Below are positions 1 through 8,351 of a stretch of 64,000 nt of DNA, piece by piece (within the stretch, counting starts at the first letter, position 1; the number at the start of each line of letters is the position of its first letter). A model generated the notes under the pieces. It was not told the DNA's origin, made no database searches, and saw only the letters and a list, made by a program, of their open reading frames with translations. Source of the DNA: Amycolatopsis rifamycinica. Lineage in GTDB: Bacteria; Actinomycetota; Actinomycetes; Mycobacteriales; Pseudonocardiaceae. The translations under genes and the position numbers were made by a program. Location: contig NZ_JMQI01000002.1 of NCBI RefSeq assembly GCF_000695625.1, positions 1 through 64,000 on the forward strand, given 5' to 3'.

Positions 1-60
1 GCCGGGAGCCGGGAGCCGGGAGCCGGGAGCCGGGAGCCGGGAGCCGGGAGCCGGGAGCCG
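1..60. repeat. 7-bp tandem repeat (GCCGGGA)n
   Basis: About eight and a half perfect head-to-tail copies of the heptamer GCCGGGA run from the first base of the window, so the array may extend further left. It is followed by G-rich sequence to about 150 with no gene. The period is not a multiple of three, so the array would not stay in frame if coding. Function unknown; G-rich runs could form secondary structure or be prone to slippage. Confidence 0.9.
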
Positions 61-151
61 GGGAGCTCGGGGTGCGGTGAGGAGGCCGGCGCGGGTGCGT
101 CGAGCGTGGATGCGCTGAGGGTGGGTGCGCCGGGGGCGGGCGTGCGAGTTT

Positions 152-181
152 GCCGGGGGACCGCGACCGCGGCTCCCCGGC
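152..181 (-). terminator. Candidate hairpin terminator after the epoxide hydrolase gene
   Basis: GCCGGGG (152-158) pairs with CCCCGGC (175-181), and inner CCGCG/CGCGG arms extend the stem with one mismatch. It lies just past the stop codon of the minus-strand hydrolase gene. There is no U-tract, as is usual in high-GC actinomycetes, so this is a structural inference only. Confidence 0.4.
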
Positions 182-197
182 GTACTCGGGTTCTTTC

Positions 198-1934
198 TCA
201 GGCGGTCCACTCGGGGTTGCGGCCCAGGTAGCGCAGCAGCTTCGCGACCGCGTCGTCGTTGGAGGCCGGCTCCAGGGCCGGGGCGTAGGCGAAGCCGCGC
301 AGGGGGTCGGCCAGTTCTTCGGCCACCGGGATGAGCTGCTCGGCCAGCTCCGGCGTCAGCGGGGATTGCCGGCCCGCCGCCGTTGCGATGTCCCATGCGT
401 GGACCGCCGCGTCCAAGGCTGCCGCTCCCGCTGCCACCGGGGCCGGGAGGGCTCCCTGGGGCAGGGGCGTCGGGACCTCCGTCGCGTTCTCCGGCACCGT
501 GGCGAACGCCGCCGCCGCGGCGGCCAACGTCGGCTCCAGGAACTCCGCCGGCTCGCCCGTCAGCGAGCCCGAGGGGGCGAACGGGTTGAAGTCCGGGCCG
601 CCCGTGCCCGTGATCGCGGCCGCGTAGCCGAGCTGGTCGCCTGCTGCGTGCTGGAGGACCTGGGTGACGTTCCACTCCGAGCACGGCGTCGGGGCCGACC
701 AGTCCTGCACGCCCGCGATCGCCGCGCGCAGGGCTTCGTGGGCCGCCGCCAGGATCGGCCAGCCGCCGGTCGAGCCGTCATCCGAGCCGCCGTTCGAGCC
801 GCCGGTCAAGCCGGCGAAGAACCGGCGGATGTCGCCGACCAGGACGTCCGGGGCCTCGTGGGCCGCGTAGTGGCCCGCCGCGTCGCGGGGGCCGCCGCTG
901 CTCGACGTCACGTCGTAGCTGTTCCAGCTGACGATGTTCGCGTGGTCGCGCTCGGCGAACCGCCGGATCGACTGGAAGTCGCCCGCGAACATCGCCAGGG
1001 CCGTCGGGACCGTCGTCGGGCCCTCCGGCTGCGCGGTCTCGTGCGCGTTCTCGTAGTAGAAGCGGATCGACGAGCCGGCCGTGCGGGTGAGCCAGTACAG
1101 CGCCACGTTCGCCAGCACGAACTCCGGGTCCAGGTGCTCGCCGAACAGCTGGGCGTTCCACGCCAGCAGGCCCAGCGGCGAGTCCGCGAGCGCGAACGCC
1201 AGCGTGTGCGGCTGCTGGCTGTGCAGCGTGTTGAAGGAGAACATGTTCTCGTAGAACCACTGCAGGTGCGCCAGCGCGGCCTGGTCGGCTTCGCTCAGGT
1301 CCGCCATCTCGGCCGGGTCGCCGGACGGGAAGGCGAACAGCTGGGTGACGTGCACGCCGACGACCTTCTCCGGCGCGAGCCGCCCGATCTCCGGCGAAAC
1401 CATCGAGCCCGCGTCGTTGCCCACCGCGCCGTAGGTCTCGTAGCCCAGCCGGCTCATCAGCTCGGCCCACGCGGCCGCCGTGCGGTGCGTGCCCCAGCCT
1501 GCCGACTTGGTGGGGCCCGAGAAGCCGAAGCCCGGCAGGGACGGGATGACCAGGTGGAACGCCGGCTCGTCGGCCGAGGCCGGCTCGGTCAGCGGGCCGA
1601 TCACGCCGAGGTACTCCACGATCGAGCCCGGCCAGCCGTGGGTCAGCACCAGCGGCGTCGCGTCCGGCCGCGACGAGCGGACGTGCAGGAAGTGGATGGT
1701 CTCGCCGTCGATCTCCGTCACGAACTGCGGGTGGGCGTTGAGCTTCGCCTCGAACGCCCGCCAGTCGAACTTCTCCAGCCAGTACTCGGCCAGCGCGCGG
1801 ACCCGCTCGTTCGTGACGCCGTACTCGGCGGGCAGGTCGTCCGGCCACAGCGCCCCGCGCAGGCGGTTCTGCAGGTCGTCGAGGGCGGACTGCGGGACCT
1901 CGGCGCGGAACGGGCGGAGGGCGGGGACCGTCAT
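198..1934 (-). CDS. Epoxide hydrolase fused to a C-terminal DinB/maleylpyruvate-isomerase-like (TIGR03086-type) domain
   Basis: 578 residues in two parts. Residues 1 to about 385 are an epoxide hydrolase with the N-terminal EHN domain, the oxyanion-hole motif HGWPGS (99-104), the nucleophile Asp174 in GNDAGS and a C-terminal GHYAAHEAP segment carrying the likely catalytic His. A low-complexity Gly/Ser/Asp linker (GGSNGGSDDGSTGG) then leads to about 190 residues resembling TIGR03086-family metal-binding proteins (DinB/mycothiol-dependent isomerase fold: GVQDWSAPTPCSEWNV near its start, HAWDIATA near its end). Such proteins are normally free-standing, so the fusion is unusual. Start ATG has a GAAGGAG ribosome site. 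Divergent from a TetR gene that probably represses it. Likely role: hydrolysis of an epoxide in xenobiotic or secondary metabolism; substrate unknown. Confidence 0.85.
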   Translation of the reverse strand: MTVPALRPFRAEVPQSALDDLQNRLRGALWPDDLPAEYGVTNERVRALAEYWLEKFDWRAFEAKLNAHPQFVTEIDGETIHFLHVRSSRPDATPLVLTHGWPGSIVEYLGVIGPLTEPASADEPAFHLVIPSLPGFGFSGPTKSAGWGTHRTAAAWAELMSRLGYETYGAVGNDAGSMVSPEIGRLAPEKVVGVHVTQLFAFPSGDPAEMADLSEADQAALAHLQWFYENMFSFNTLHSQQPHTLAFALADSPLGLLAWNAQLFGEHLDPEFVLANVALYWLTRTAGSSIRFYYENAHETAQPEGPTTVPTALAMFAGDFQSIRRFAERDHANIVSWNSYDVTSSSGGPRDAAGHYAAHEAPDVLVGDIRRFFAGLTGGSNGGSDDGSTGGWPILAAAHEALRAAIAGVQDWSAPTPCSEWNVTQVLQHAAGDQLGYAAAITGTGGPDFNPFAPSGSLTGEPAEFLEPTLAAAAAAFATVPENATEVPTPLPQGALPAPVAAGAAALDAAVHAWDIATAAGRQSPLTPELAEQLIPVAEELADPLRGFAYAPALEPASNDDAVAKLLRYLGRNPEWTA

Positions 1935-1952
1935 GACTGGCTCCTTCGACGT

Positions 1953-2002
1953 GGAACGGAATGCTTCGTTCCGAACTGTAGCAGACCGGAACGATCCGTT
2001 CC
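1953..2002. promoter_or_regulatory. Twin inverted-repeat operators between the hydrolase and tetR
   Basis: Two related inverted repeats sit in the 86-bp divergent intergenic region: GGAACGGA-ATGC-TTCGTTCC (1953-1972, one mismatch) and GGAACG-ATC-CGTTCC (1988-2002, perfect). Shared half-site GGAACG suggests that one protein, presumably the adjacent TetR regulator, binds both and controls both genes. A TGTTAAT element at about 2004-2010 could be the tetR -10 box. Confidence 0.7.
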
Positions 2003-2020
2003 AGTGTTAATCTCGGAGGC

Positions 2021-2653
2021 ATGAGTGAGACGGAGACCGCCCTGCCCGGGCGCCGCGGCCAGGCCGCCCGCAACAACATCGTCATCCTCGACGCCGCCCG
2101 CCACGTCTTCCTGGGTGACCCGAAGGCGCCGATCTCGCAGGTCGCCGAGCGCGCCGGCGTCGGCATCAGCGCCCTCTACCGCCGGTACCCGAGCAAGGAG
2201 GCCCTGCTCCGCCACATCTGTCACGACGGGCTCATGCTGTACATCGGCGAAGCCGAGCTCGCCGCGGAGGAGCCGGACGGCTGGGCGGCGCTGACCGGCT
2301 TCCTCGCCCGGATCGTCGAACTCGACGTGCACTCGCTGACCGTCCACCTCGCCGGCACGTTCACCCCGACTCCCGAGATGGGCCGGGACGCGCGGCGGGC
2401 GGGCGAGCTGACGACGCACCTGGTCGAGCGGGCGCGCGAAACCGGGCGCCTGCGCCCGGACGCCGTCGCCGAAGACATCGGCATGATCCTCGAATGCTGC
2501 GCCGCCATCCGCGTCGACGACCCGGAGCGGACGTCGCAGCTGCGCCACCGGTACCTCGCGCTGCTCATCGAGGGGCTGGCGGCGAAAGGCCCGGATCTGC
2601 CGGGCCCGCCGCCGCGGCCCGGCGAGATGAACGGCCGCTGGCGCCCCGCCTGA
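2021..2653 (+). CDS. TetR-family transcriptional regulator
   Basis: 210 residues with an N-terminal TetR helix-turn-helix (residues about 18-65: ILDAARHVFL, ISQVAERAGVGISALYRRYPSKEALLRHI) followed by a divergent helical ligand-binding domain. Starts at ATG 2021 after a GGAGG-like site (TCTCGGAGGC). Divergently transcribed from the epoxide hydrolase fusion with two GGAACG inverted repeats between them, so it most likely represses itself and that gene in the absence of an unknown ligand. Confidence 0.9.
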   Translation: MSETETALPGRRGQAARNNIVILDAARHVFLGDPKAPISQVAERAGVGISALYRRYPSKEALLRHICHDGLMLYIGEAELAAEEPDGWAALTGFLARIVELDVHSLTVHLAGTFTPTPEMGRDARRAGELTTHLVERARETGRLRPDAVAEDIGMILECCAAIRVDDPERTSQLRHRYLALLIEGLAAKGPDLPGPPPRPGEMNGRWRPA

Positions 2654-2782
2654 AGGCGCCGCCGCGACGCGTCCGATGGCGGTAACGAATTCCGGAAGGG
2701 TGACGACTGATCAGCGTCGGCTGTCCAAAAAGACCCCATTGCACCATCAGTCAGAGCGGCATCCCCGGACCGGAACAGCGAG

Positions 2783-3658
2783 ATGACGACTATGCAAAGA
2801 AGCTGGCGACGGACCACGATCCTGTCTTCGGTGGCCGCACTGGCCACCGCTTTCCTCGCGCTCGCCCCCGCCGCGCAGGCGGACACGCCCACCAGTTCCG
2901 TCGGAGTCAGTCCCACCACGGTGGTGCCGGGACAGACATTCACGGTCACGCAAACCATTCACAACGACCGCGATTTCACGGTGACTTTCGCGAAGGCCGC
3001 CATTTACGGCACGCCGACCGCGATCACCGACGTCGTGGACGTCGTCTCCTGCACCAACACCACGGCGGTCGGCTGCTTCCAGGCCGGCAGCAGCTACCGT
3101 GCCGCGTTCGGCGACCTCGAGGCGGGCGGCACGAAGACCACGGTGTGGACGCTGCGCGTCAAGGACACCGCGGCGCCGGGGCAGTTCACGCTGCAGCACC
3201 AGTTCGTCGGCGACAACTACTCCTTCGAAACCTTCGACGGCCCGGTCATCACGATCGGCAGCCCGGTGACCAACGCCGACGTCAAGGTCGCGCTGGGCGC
3301 CACCGGGCACGGCGGGCTGAACGCGCGCATCGACTACGCGCTGACCGTGACGAACATCGGCCCGTCCGCGGCGACCGGGATCCGGGTCGTGGCCACGTTC
3401 CCCGCGGGCCTGTCCTTCGCCAGCGGCTCGGGGTGTGCGCACGTCAGCGGCACCCGGACGGTCAACTGCGACGTCGCTTCGCTGGCCAGCGGCGCGTCGG
3501 CGACGCCGAAGTTCTCGGTGAACGGCGGCCTGCTCGCGGTCGGTTCGTACACCGCGACGGCGCGGCGGACGGCGAGCTCGCCGTCGGATCCCAACCCCGC
3601 CAACGACAGCGCGTCGAAGACGTGCGCGGCGCTGACCGGGCTCATCGTGACCTGCTGA
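2783..3658 (+). CDS. Secreted DUF11/CARDB-type beta-sandwich protein
   Basis: 291 residues with a clear Sec signal peptide (basic MTTMQRSWRR, hydrophobic core SSVAALATAFLALAPAAQA, cleavage after AQA near residue 33). The mature part looks like two immunoglobulin-like beta-sandwich modules; the second (about residues 145-290) matches the DUF11 pattern (DYALTVTNIGPSAATGIRV, later NPANDSA). Such domains are extracellular and often act in surface adhesion or as scaffolds; no enzymatic motif is visible. The alternative in-frame start ATG at 2792 would shorten the signal peptide by three residues. It ends just before a strong hairpin terminator shared with the convergent protease gene. Confidence 0.75.
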   Translation: MTTMQRSWRRTTILSSVAALATAFLALAPAAQADTPTSSVGVSPTTVVPGQTFTVTQTIHNDRDFTVTFAKAAIYGTPTAITDVVDVVSCTNTTAVGCFQAGSSYRAAFGDLEAGGTKTTVWTLRVKDTAAPGQFTLQHQFVGDNYSFETFDGPVITIGSPVTNADVKVALGATGHGGLNARIDYALTVTNIGPSAATGIRVVATFPAGLSFASGSGCAHVSGTRTVNCDVASLASGASATPKFSVNGGLLAVGSYTATARRTASSPSDPNPANDSASKTCAALTGLIVTC

Positions 3659-3670
3659 GGTCCGCGAACC

Positions 3671-3722
3671 GCCGAACCGGGCTCATGTCCACCGCCAGGA
3701 CACGGGCCCGGTTCGGCCTTTT
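3671..3722. terminator. Rho-independent terminator between convergent genes
   Basis: GCCGAACCGGGC (3671-3682) pairs perfectly with GCCCGGTTCGGC (3706-3717), followed on the plus strand by CTTTTCT. It terminates the DUF11 gene and probably also transcripts arriving from the protease gene on the other strand, whose stop codon lies at its right edge. Confidence 0.85.
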
Positions 3723-4475
3723 CTAGCCGGTCACCGACGCGTACAGCTTCGCGATGTCGTCGTCGAAATACGCGCTGTAGGAAACGTCCGGGGTGTCGCC
3801 GCCGAGCTGGTAACCGCCGATCACGCCGATGACCGCGCCGTCGGCCACCCACGGCCCGCCGCTGGTTCCGTCCGGAAAACCCGGGCACGCGACGCGCAGC
3901 TGATACGTGCCGGAACGGGCGGTGTCCCCGTCGCAAACGACCGGGGAATCGACCGTGTCGGGGTAGCCCGTAAGGGTGATTCGGTGCTCGAATCCGCGAT
4001 TCGTGCCGAGCACGTTCGCGCCGGTGAGGCTTTCCAGCGCGGCCGGGTTTCCGGCCTGCCGGACGGTCAGGAACGCGAAATCCAGATCCGGGTCGGCCGA
4101 GGACGTCCAGCCGTCGGCCACGGCCACCGAGGTCACCGCCCACATCCCGAGCGGCGCGACGCCGTCGTGGTAGCCGGGAGCGAAGGCCATGCCGTCCCGG
4201 ACGCAGTGCGCGGCGGTCAGGACCAGGTCTCCGGCGGCGGAGTGCACGACGCTCGCCGTGCAGAAGTGGCTCTCGTCGGCGAACAGCGCCCCGATGGGAG
4301 ACGCCGCGGGCTTGGCCGACGTGGTGACCGCGGGCGGCGTGGTGACCGGGGCCGGCGCGCCCTCGGCGTAGGCGTCGTCGGCGGTCGTGCCGGTGCCGAG
4401 GACCAGCCCGGTCCCCAGGACCAGCAACGCCGCCGCGGCCGTCAGCGCGGTGCGGGGGAACTTGATCGCCACCAC
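3723..4475 (-). CDS. Secreted trypsin-like serine protease (S1 family)
   Basis: 250 residues, GTG start. Signal peptide with hydrophobic core AALLVLGTGLVLG, then a Pro/Thr-rich spacer (PAPVTTPPAVTTSAKPAA) and a chymotrypsin-fold domain. The catalytic triad is visible: His90 in TAAHC, Asp132 in DPDLDFAF and Ser205 in DGTSGGPW; paired cysteines (FC72/C91, C181/C197) fit disulfides of secreted S1 enzymes. Similar to the V8/trypsin-like peptidases of streptomycetes. The target is unknown; a degradative or zymogen-processing role is plausible. Confidence 0.87.
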   Translation of the reverse strand: MVAIKFPRTALTAAAALLVLGTGLVLGTGTTADDAYAEGAPAPVTTPPAVTTSAKPAASPIGALFADESHFCTASVVHSAAGDLVLTAAHCVRDGMAFAPGYHDGVAPLGMWAVTSVAVADGWTSSADPDLDFAFLTVRQAGNPAALESLTGANVLGTNRGFEHRITLTGYPDTVDSPVVCDGDTARSGTYQLRVACPGFPDGTSGGPWVADGAVIGVIGGYQLGGDTPDVSYSAYFDDDIAKLYASVTG

Positions 4476-4580
4476 TCCAGGTCACCACAGCGCCGCCGTA
4501 TCCGCAGCGTGTGGCGCCGGACGCACAGCGACCTCATAGCGACCGCACAGCGCCGCATCGGCCCGGCGGGACCCGCCGGC

Positions 4581-5240
4581 CTAGGTGAGGTTCTTCGGGA
4601 GCAGGGTGGTCGCCGCGTCCGGGGCGGCGACCGCCTTGGGCCGCCGGTCGCGGAACAGCCAGCCGCCGACGATGCCGCCGGCGAAGCCGAACAGGTGACC
4701 CTGCCAGCTGACCCCTTCCTCGGTCGGCAGGAGGGACGCGAACTGGTAGGCGAAGCACAGCGCCATCACCAGCCCGATCACGATGTCGATCAGGTGCCGG
4801 TCGAAGAGGCCGCGCACGATGATGTAGCCGAAGTACCCGAAGACCAGGCCGCTGGCGCCGACCGTGACCGAGTGCGACGGCGAGATGAACCAGACGCCCA
4901 GGCCGCTGGCGACGATGATCAGCAGGCTGACGCTGAGCCACTTCTTCACCCCGCGGTAGGCGGCGAGGAAGCCGAAGACGAACAGCGGTCCCGAGTTGCC
5001 TTCGATGTGGGCCCAGCTGAAGTGCAGGAAGGGGGAGCTGAGGATCTCCGGCAGCGACGACGGGTCGCGTGCTTCGATGCCGTACTCGCGGCTCAGGTCG
5101 TAGCCGCTGGGCGCGTTGATCAGCTGGACCACCCACAGCACGGCCAGCAGGCCGACCATCACCCACAGGGCCTTCTTGGCTTCGGCGATCATCGCCTCGG
5201 CGTCGCTACGGGCCGGTTCCTCGGTCATTTCGTCCCCCAT
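4581..5240 (-). CDS. Rhomboid-family intramembrane serine protease
   Basis: 219 residues from ATG 5240, or 215 from ATG 5228, which has the better ribosome site (GGGGACG). Six to seven membrane segments with rhomboid hallmarks: the HFSWAHIEGN loop, catalytic Ser130 in GASG and catalytic His182 in QGHLFGFAGG. It cleaves transmembrane substrates within the bilayer. The frame stays open upstream of 5240, but that extension overlaps folP2 and lacks rhomboid similarity. Divergent from the FolP2-type gene; the pair share an 85-bp promoter region. Confidence 0.85.
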   Translation of the reverse strand: MGDEMTEEPARSDAEAMIAEAKKALWVMVGLLAVLWVVQLINAPSGYDLSREYGIEARDPSSLPEILSSPFLHFSWAHIEGNSGPLFVFGFLAAYRGVKKWLSVSLLIIVASGLGVWFISPSHSVTVGASGLVFGYFGYIIVRGLFDRHLIDIVIGLVMALCFAYQFASLLPTEEGVSWQGHLFGFAGGIVGGWLFRDRRPKAVAAPDAATTLLPKNLT

Positions 5241-5325
5241 GCTCGGTTCGCGCGCCCGAGGATAACGGGCGCGGGCCGCGGACGCGCCGTTTCGGACCCA
5301 CCCGTGACCTGGCAGGGTTGGGACC

Positions 5326-6207
5326 ATGACGTCACACCGGCCGGAGATGGTCTTCCGGGGCCGTCGCATGCCCGGCGACCGCGCCCTGGTCATGGCCATC
5401 GTCAACCGCACGCCCGACTCGTTCTACGACAAGGGCGCGACCTTCGCCGACACCGCGGCCCTGGACGCGGTGGACCGCGCGGTGGCCGCGGGCGCCGACA
5501 TCGTGGACATCGGCGGTGTGAAGGCGGGCGAGGGCCCCGAGGTCGACGTGGGCGAGGAGAGCCGCCGGGTGGTGCCGTTCGTCGCCGAGGTGCGCCGCCG
5601 CCACCCGGGTCTGGTGATCAGCGTCGACACGTGGCGCCACGAGGTGGGCCGCCGGGTCTGCGAAGCGGGCGCCGACCTGCTCAACGACACCTGGGCGGGC
5701 GCCGACCCGAAGCTGGTCGAGGTGGCCGCGGAGTACGGCGCGGGCTACGTCTGCTCGCACGTCGGCGGCATGCCGGTCCGCACGGACCCGTACCCGGCAC
5801 CGACCCCGGAGCGGCCGTTCTGGCCCCGATACGACGACGTCGTGGCGGACGTGGTCGCCGAGCTGACGGCCGCGGCCGCGCGCACGGCCGCGGCCGGGGT
5901 GCCCCGCGGCGGCATCCTGGTCGACCCGACGTTCGACTTCGGCAAGAGCACCCGCCACGGCCTCGAGCTGCTCCGCCACTTCGACCGCCTGGTGGACACG
6001 GGCTGGCCGGTCCTGGTCGCGCTGTCGAACAAGGACCTCATCGGCGAAACGCTGGACGTCGAAGCCCACGACCGGCTGGCGGGCACCCTGGCGGCCACGG
6101 CGATAGCGGCGCACGCGGGTGCGGCGGTCTTCCGAGCCCACAACGTCCGCGAGACACGCGAAGCCGTGGAAGCGGTCGCGCGTTTCGAGGCCGCCACCGC
6201 TCGGTAG
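5326..6207 (+). CDS. folP2: FolP2-type dihydropteroate synthase homologue
   Basis: 293 residues with the pterin-binding TIM-barrel signatures MAIVNRTPDSFYDKG (residues 24-38) and DIVDIGGVKAGEGPEV, then ISVDTW, LLNDTW, DPTFDFGK and ALSNKDLIGETL. The wording of these motifs matches mycobacterial FolP2 rather than FolP1. In Mycobacterium leprae FolP2 did not act as a sulfonamide-sensitive DHPS and its role remains unclear, so canonical folate synthesis should not be assumed. The glucosyl-phosphoglycerate synthase gene that usually follows folP2 in mycobacteria is absent here. A 17-bp palindrome overlaps its stop codon. Confidence 0.85.
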   Translation: MTSHRPEMVFRGRRMPGDRALVMAIVNRTPDSFYDKGATFADTAALDAVDRAVAAGADIVDIGGVKAGEGPEVDVGEESRRVVPFVAEVRRRHPGLVISVDTWRHEVGRRVCEAGADLLNDTWAGADPKLVEVAAEYGAGYVCSHVGGMPVRTDPYPAPTPERPFWPRYDDVVADVVAELTAAAARTAAAGVPRGGILVDPTFDFGKSTRHGLELLRHFDRLVDTGWPVLVALSNKDLIGETLDVEAHDRLAGTLAATAIAAHAGAAVFRAHNVRETREAVEAVARFEAATAR

Positions 6208-6221
6208 TCCACTGTGGACTA
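6205..6221. repeat. Palindrome TAGTCCAC-T-GTGGACTA over the folP2 stop codon
   Basis: A perfect 17-bp palindrome that includes the TAG stop codon of folP2. Related TCCAC-N-GTGGA or CTGTC-GACAG palindromes lie just after or over other gene ends (about 40250-40260 and 62607-62623). It could be a short terminator or a dispersed repeat. Confidence 0.6.
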
Positions 6222-6324
6222 ACCGCCGGGCCCCGGCCGACCCGCGCGAGGTGCGGAGAACCGGAGCGGGAACTACCTGCGAACCCGGAGCCATGGCGTA
6301 CAAAGGACGAAGAGGTGATGTCCG

Positions 6325-7443
6325 ATGGGGTTGCGGCACGGGAAGCGGCGCCGGTGGGCGGTCGTCGCCGCCGTGGCCGTGGTGCTGGTTTCCGCGCCGT
6401 CGGTCGTTGCCGCGCTCGCCCCCGCCGGAGCGGCGGCCGACCCGGAAAAACTGCGCACGCTCGTGCTGGACTCCGCCGAAAAGCCGTACCAGGGTTACGC
6501 CGAAAGCGCCGGCTCGCTCGCCCTGCCGGAGCTGCCGAACCTCGCCGCCGTCACCGCGCTCTTCTCGATGCGGACGCCGATGCGCGCCTGGTACGCCGGG
6601 CCCGACCGCTACCGGGTCGACATCCTGGGCACCGCCGGTGAGCACGACGTCTACCGGCTCCCCGACGGCGAATACACCTGGGACTACGGCGACAACACGC
6701 TGACCGAGCTGATCGGCGAGCCGGGGTTGCGGCTGCCGCGGGCCGGTGACCTGCTGCCGCCCGAGCTCGCGCGGCGGATCCTGCGCGCGGCGACCGGCGA
6801 TCCGGTGAGCGCGCTGCCCGGGCGGAACGTCGCCGGGGTCGCCGCGTCCGGGCTGCGGCTCGTGCCCGCCGATCCGGACACGACCCTCGGGCGCGTCGAC
6901 GTCTGGGCGGACCCGGTGACCGGGGTCGCGGTGCGGGTCGAAGTGACCGCGCGGGGGCAGGAGGCGCCGATCCTGGTGACCGAGTTCCGGGAGCTCGAAC
7001 AGACGACGCCGGTGGTCGAGGCGCCGCGGCCGGTGCTCGGGTCCGGGTTCACCGTGGCGAGCGCCCCGGACGTCACCGACACGCTCGGCGCGTTCAGCCA
7101 GGTCACGCTGCCGTCGCGACTCGCCGGGCGGCCGGTGGTGTCGTCGGGCTTCGGCGGCGTGCAGGGCGCCGCGCTCTACGGCCGCGGGCTGGCCGCCTTC
7201 GCCGTGATCGCCGTGCCGCGGGCGGTGGCCAACGCGGCGGGCGACGCCGCCGGGAAGGCCGGTGCCGTGCAGGTCAAGCTGGCCGCGGGGAGTGTCGTGC
7301 AGCTGTCGATCACCCCGCTGTCCCTGGGCATCGTGCGGTCGTCGGTCTCGCGGCGCTCCTACCTGCTGGCCGGGACGGTGACGCCGGCCGTCCTGAAGTC
7401 CGCGGCCGACGAGCTGTCGCGGCTGCGCCGGAGCGGCCCGTGA
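6325..7443 (+). CDS. Exported RseB/LolA-like protein linked to an ABC exporter
   Basis: 372 residues. An N-terminal signal sequence or anchor (RRRWAVVAAVAVVLVSAPSVVAALA) is followed by a periplasmic-type beta-rich domain with the sense of MucB/RseB or LolA folds (MRAWYAGPDRYRVDIL, DVYRLPDGEYTWDY, VDVWADPVTGVAVRVE). In actinobacteria such proteins are commonly encoded directly before an ABC ATPase and permease, as here, where the GTG of the ATPase overlaps its stop. It probably binds lipids or senses envelope state on the outer face of the membrane for that exporter. ATG 6325 has a GAAGAGGTG site upstream. The exact function is not established. Confidence 0.7.
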   Translation: MGLRHGKRRRWAVVAAVAVVLVSAPSVVAALAPAGAAADPEKLRTLVLDSAEKPYQGYAESAGSLALPELPNLAAVTALFSMRTPMRAWYAGPDRYRVDILGTAGEHDVYRLPDGEYTWDYGDNTLTELIGEPGLRLPRAGDLLPPELARRILRAATGDPVSALPGRNVAGVAASGLRLVPADPDTTLGRVDVWADPVTGVAVRVEVTARGQEAPILVTEFRELEQTTPVVEAPRPVLGSGFTVASAPDVTDTLGAFSQVTLPSRLAGRPVVSSGFGGVQGAALYGRGLAAFAVIAVPRAVANAAGDAAGKAGAVQVKLAAGSVVQLSITPLSLGIVRSSVSRRSYLLAGTVTPAVLKSAADELSRLRRSGP

Positions 7444-8351
7444 TCGTCACGCACGCGCTGACCAAGCGCTACGGCCGCACGGTGGCCGTCGACGCGGTCG
7501 GCCTCGAAGTCCGCGAAGGCGACCGCTACGGCTTCCTGGGCCCCAACGGCTCCGGCAAGACCACCCTGGTCCGGATGCTGCTCGGCCTGGTCTACGCGAC
7601 CGCCGGGGAGATCGAGGTGCTCGGCAAGCCGGTGCCGAAGCGGGTCGCCGAGGTGCTGCCGGAGGTCGGCGCGCTCGTCGAAGGCCCGGCCGCCTACCCG
7701 CACCTGTCCGGGCGCCGGAACCTGGCGCTGCTCGACGCCGCCGGCCGCGGGGGCGGGCGGCGCACGCGACGCCGTCGCATCGACGAAGCCCTCGACCAGG
7801 TCGGGCTGGGCGGGGTGGACCAGCGGCCGGTGAAGGCGTACTCGCTCGGCATGCGGCAACGGCTCGGGCTCGCCGGCGCGCTGCTGCGCAGGCCCCGGTT
7901 GCTGATCCTCGACGAACCGACCAACGGGCTCGACCCGCAGGGCATCAAGGAGATCCGCGAACTGCTGGTCGAGCTGAACGCGGGCGGCACCACGGTGTTC
8001 CTGTCCAGCCACCTGCTGGCCGAGGTGGAGCAGCTCTGCACGCGCGTCGGCGTCGTCGACCGCGGCCGGCTCGTGCTCGAGGAGGACCTGGCGACGCTGC
8101 GGGCGGCCACCGGCCGGGTCCTGGTCGGCACGCCGGACGCGGCCGCGGCGGCCGCGGTCCTCGACGGCCAGCTCGAAGCCCGCGACGGCGACCGGCTGGT
8201 CATCCGGCACGACGACCCGGCGGCGCTGAACGTCCTGCTCGTCGAGGCGGGGGTGCGCGTGACGTCGATCCACGCCGAACAGCGGACGCTGGAACAGGTC
8301 GTCCTCGACGTGACGGGTCCGGGCTCGGACCGGTTCGGGGCGGCGGGATGA
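7440..8351 (+). CDS. ABC transporter ATP-binding protein (DrrA/CcmA type)
   Basis: 303 residues: Walker A GPNGSGKT (about 37-44), signature YSLGMRQRLGLAGAL, Walker B LLILDEPTNGLDPQG and the H-loop LSSHLL, with a C-terminal extension typical of drug- or lipid-export ABC-2 ATPases. GTG start overlaps the upstream RseB-like gene by 4 bp, and its own stop overlaps the permease start, so the three genes are translationally coupled. It powers export through the following permease. Confidence 0.9.
   Translation: MIVTHALTKRYGRTVAVDAVGLEVREGDRYGFLGPNGSGKTTLVRMLLGLVYATAGEIEVLGKPVPKRVAEVLPEVGALVEGPAAYPHLSGRRNLALLDAAGRGGGRRTRRRRIDEALDQVGLGGVDQRPVKAYSLGMRQRLGLAGALLRRPRLLILDEPTNGLDPQGIKEIRELLVELNAGGTTVFLSSHLLAEVEQLCTRVGVVDRGRLVLEEDLATLRAATGRVLVGTPDAAAAAAVLDGQLEARDGDRLVIRHDDPAALNVLLVEAGVRVTSIHAEQRTLEQVVLDVTGPGSDRFGAAG

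Noticed and set aside
150..2024. Long plus-strand open frame antisense to the epoxide hydrolase
   Set aside because: Arg/Gly-rich translation without any domain; the minus-strand frame has a full motif set and a ribosome site. The same reasoning removes all similar long antisense frames in this high-GC window.
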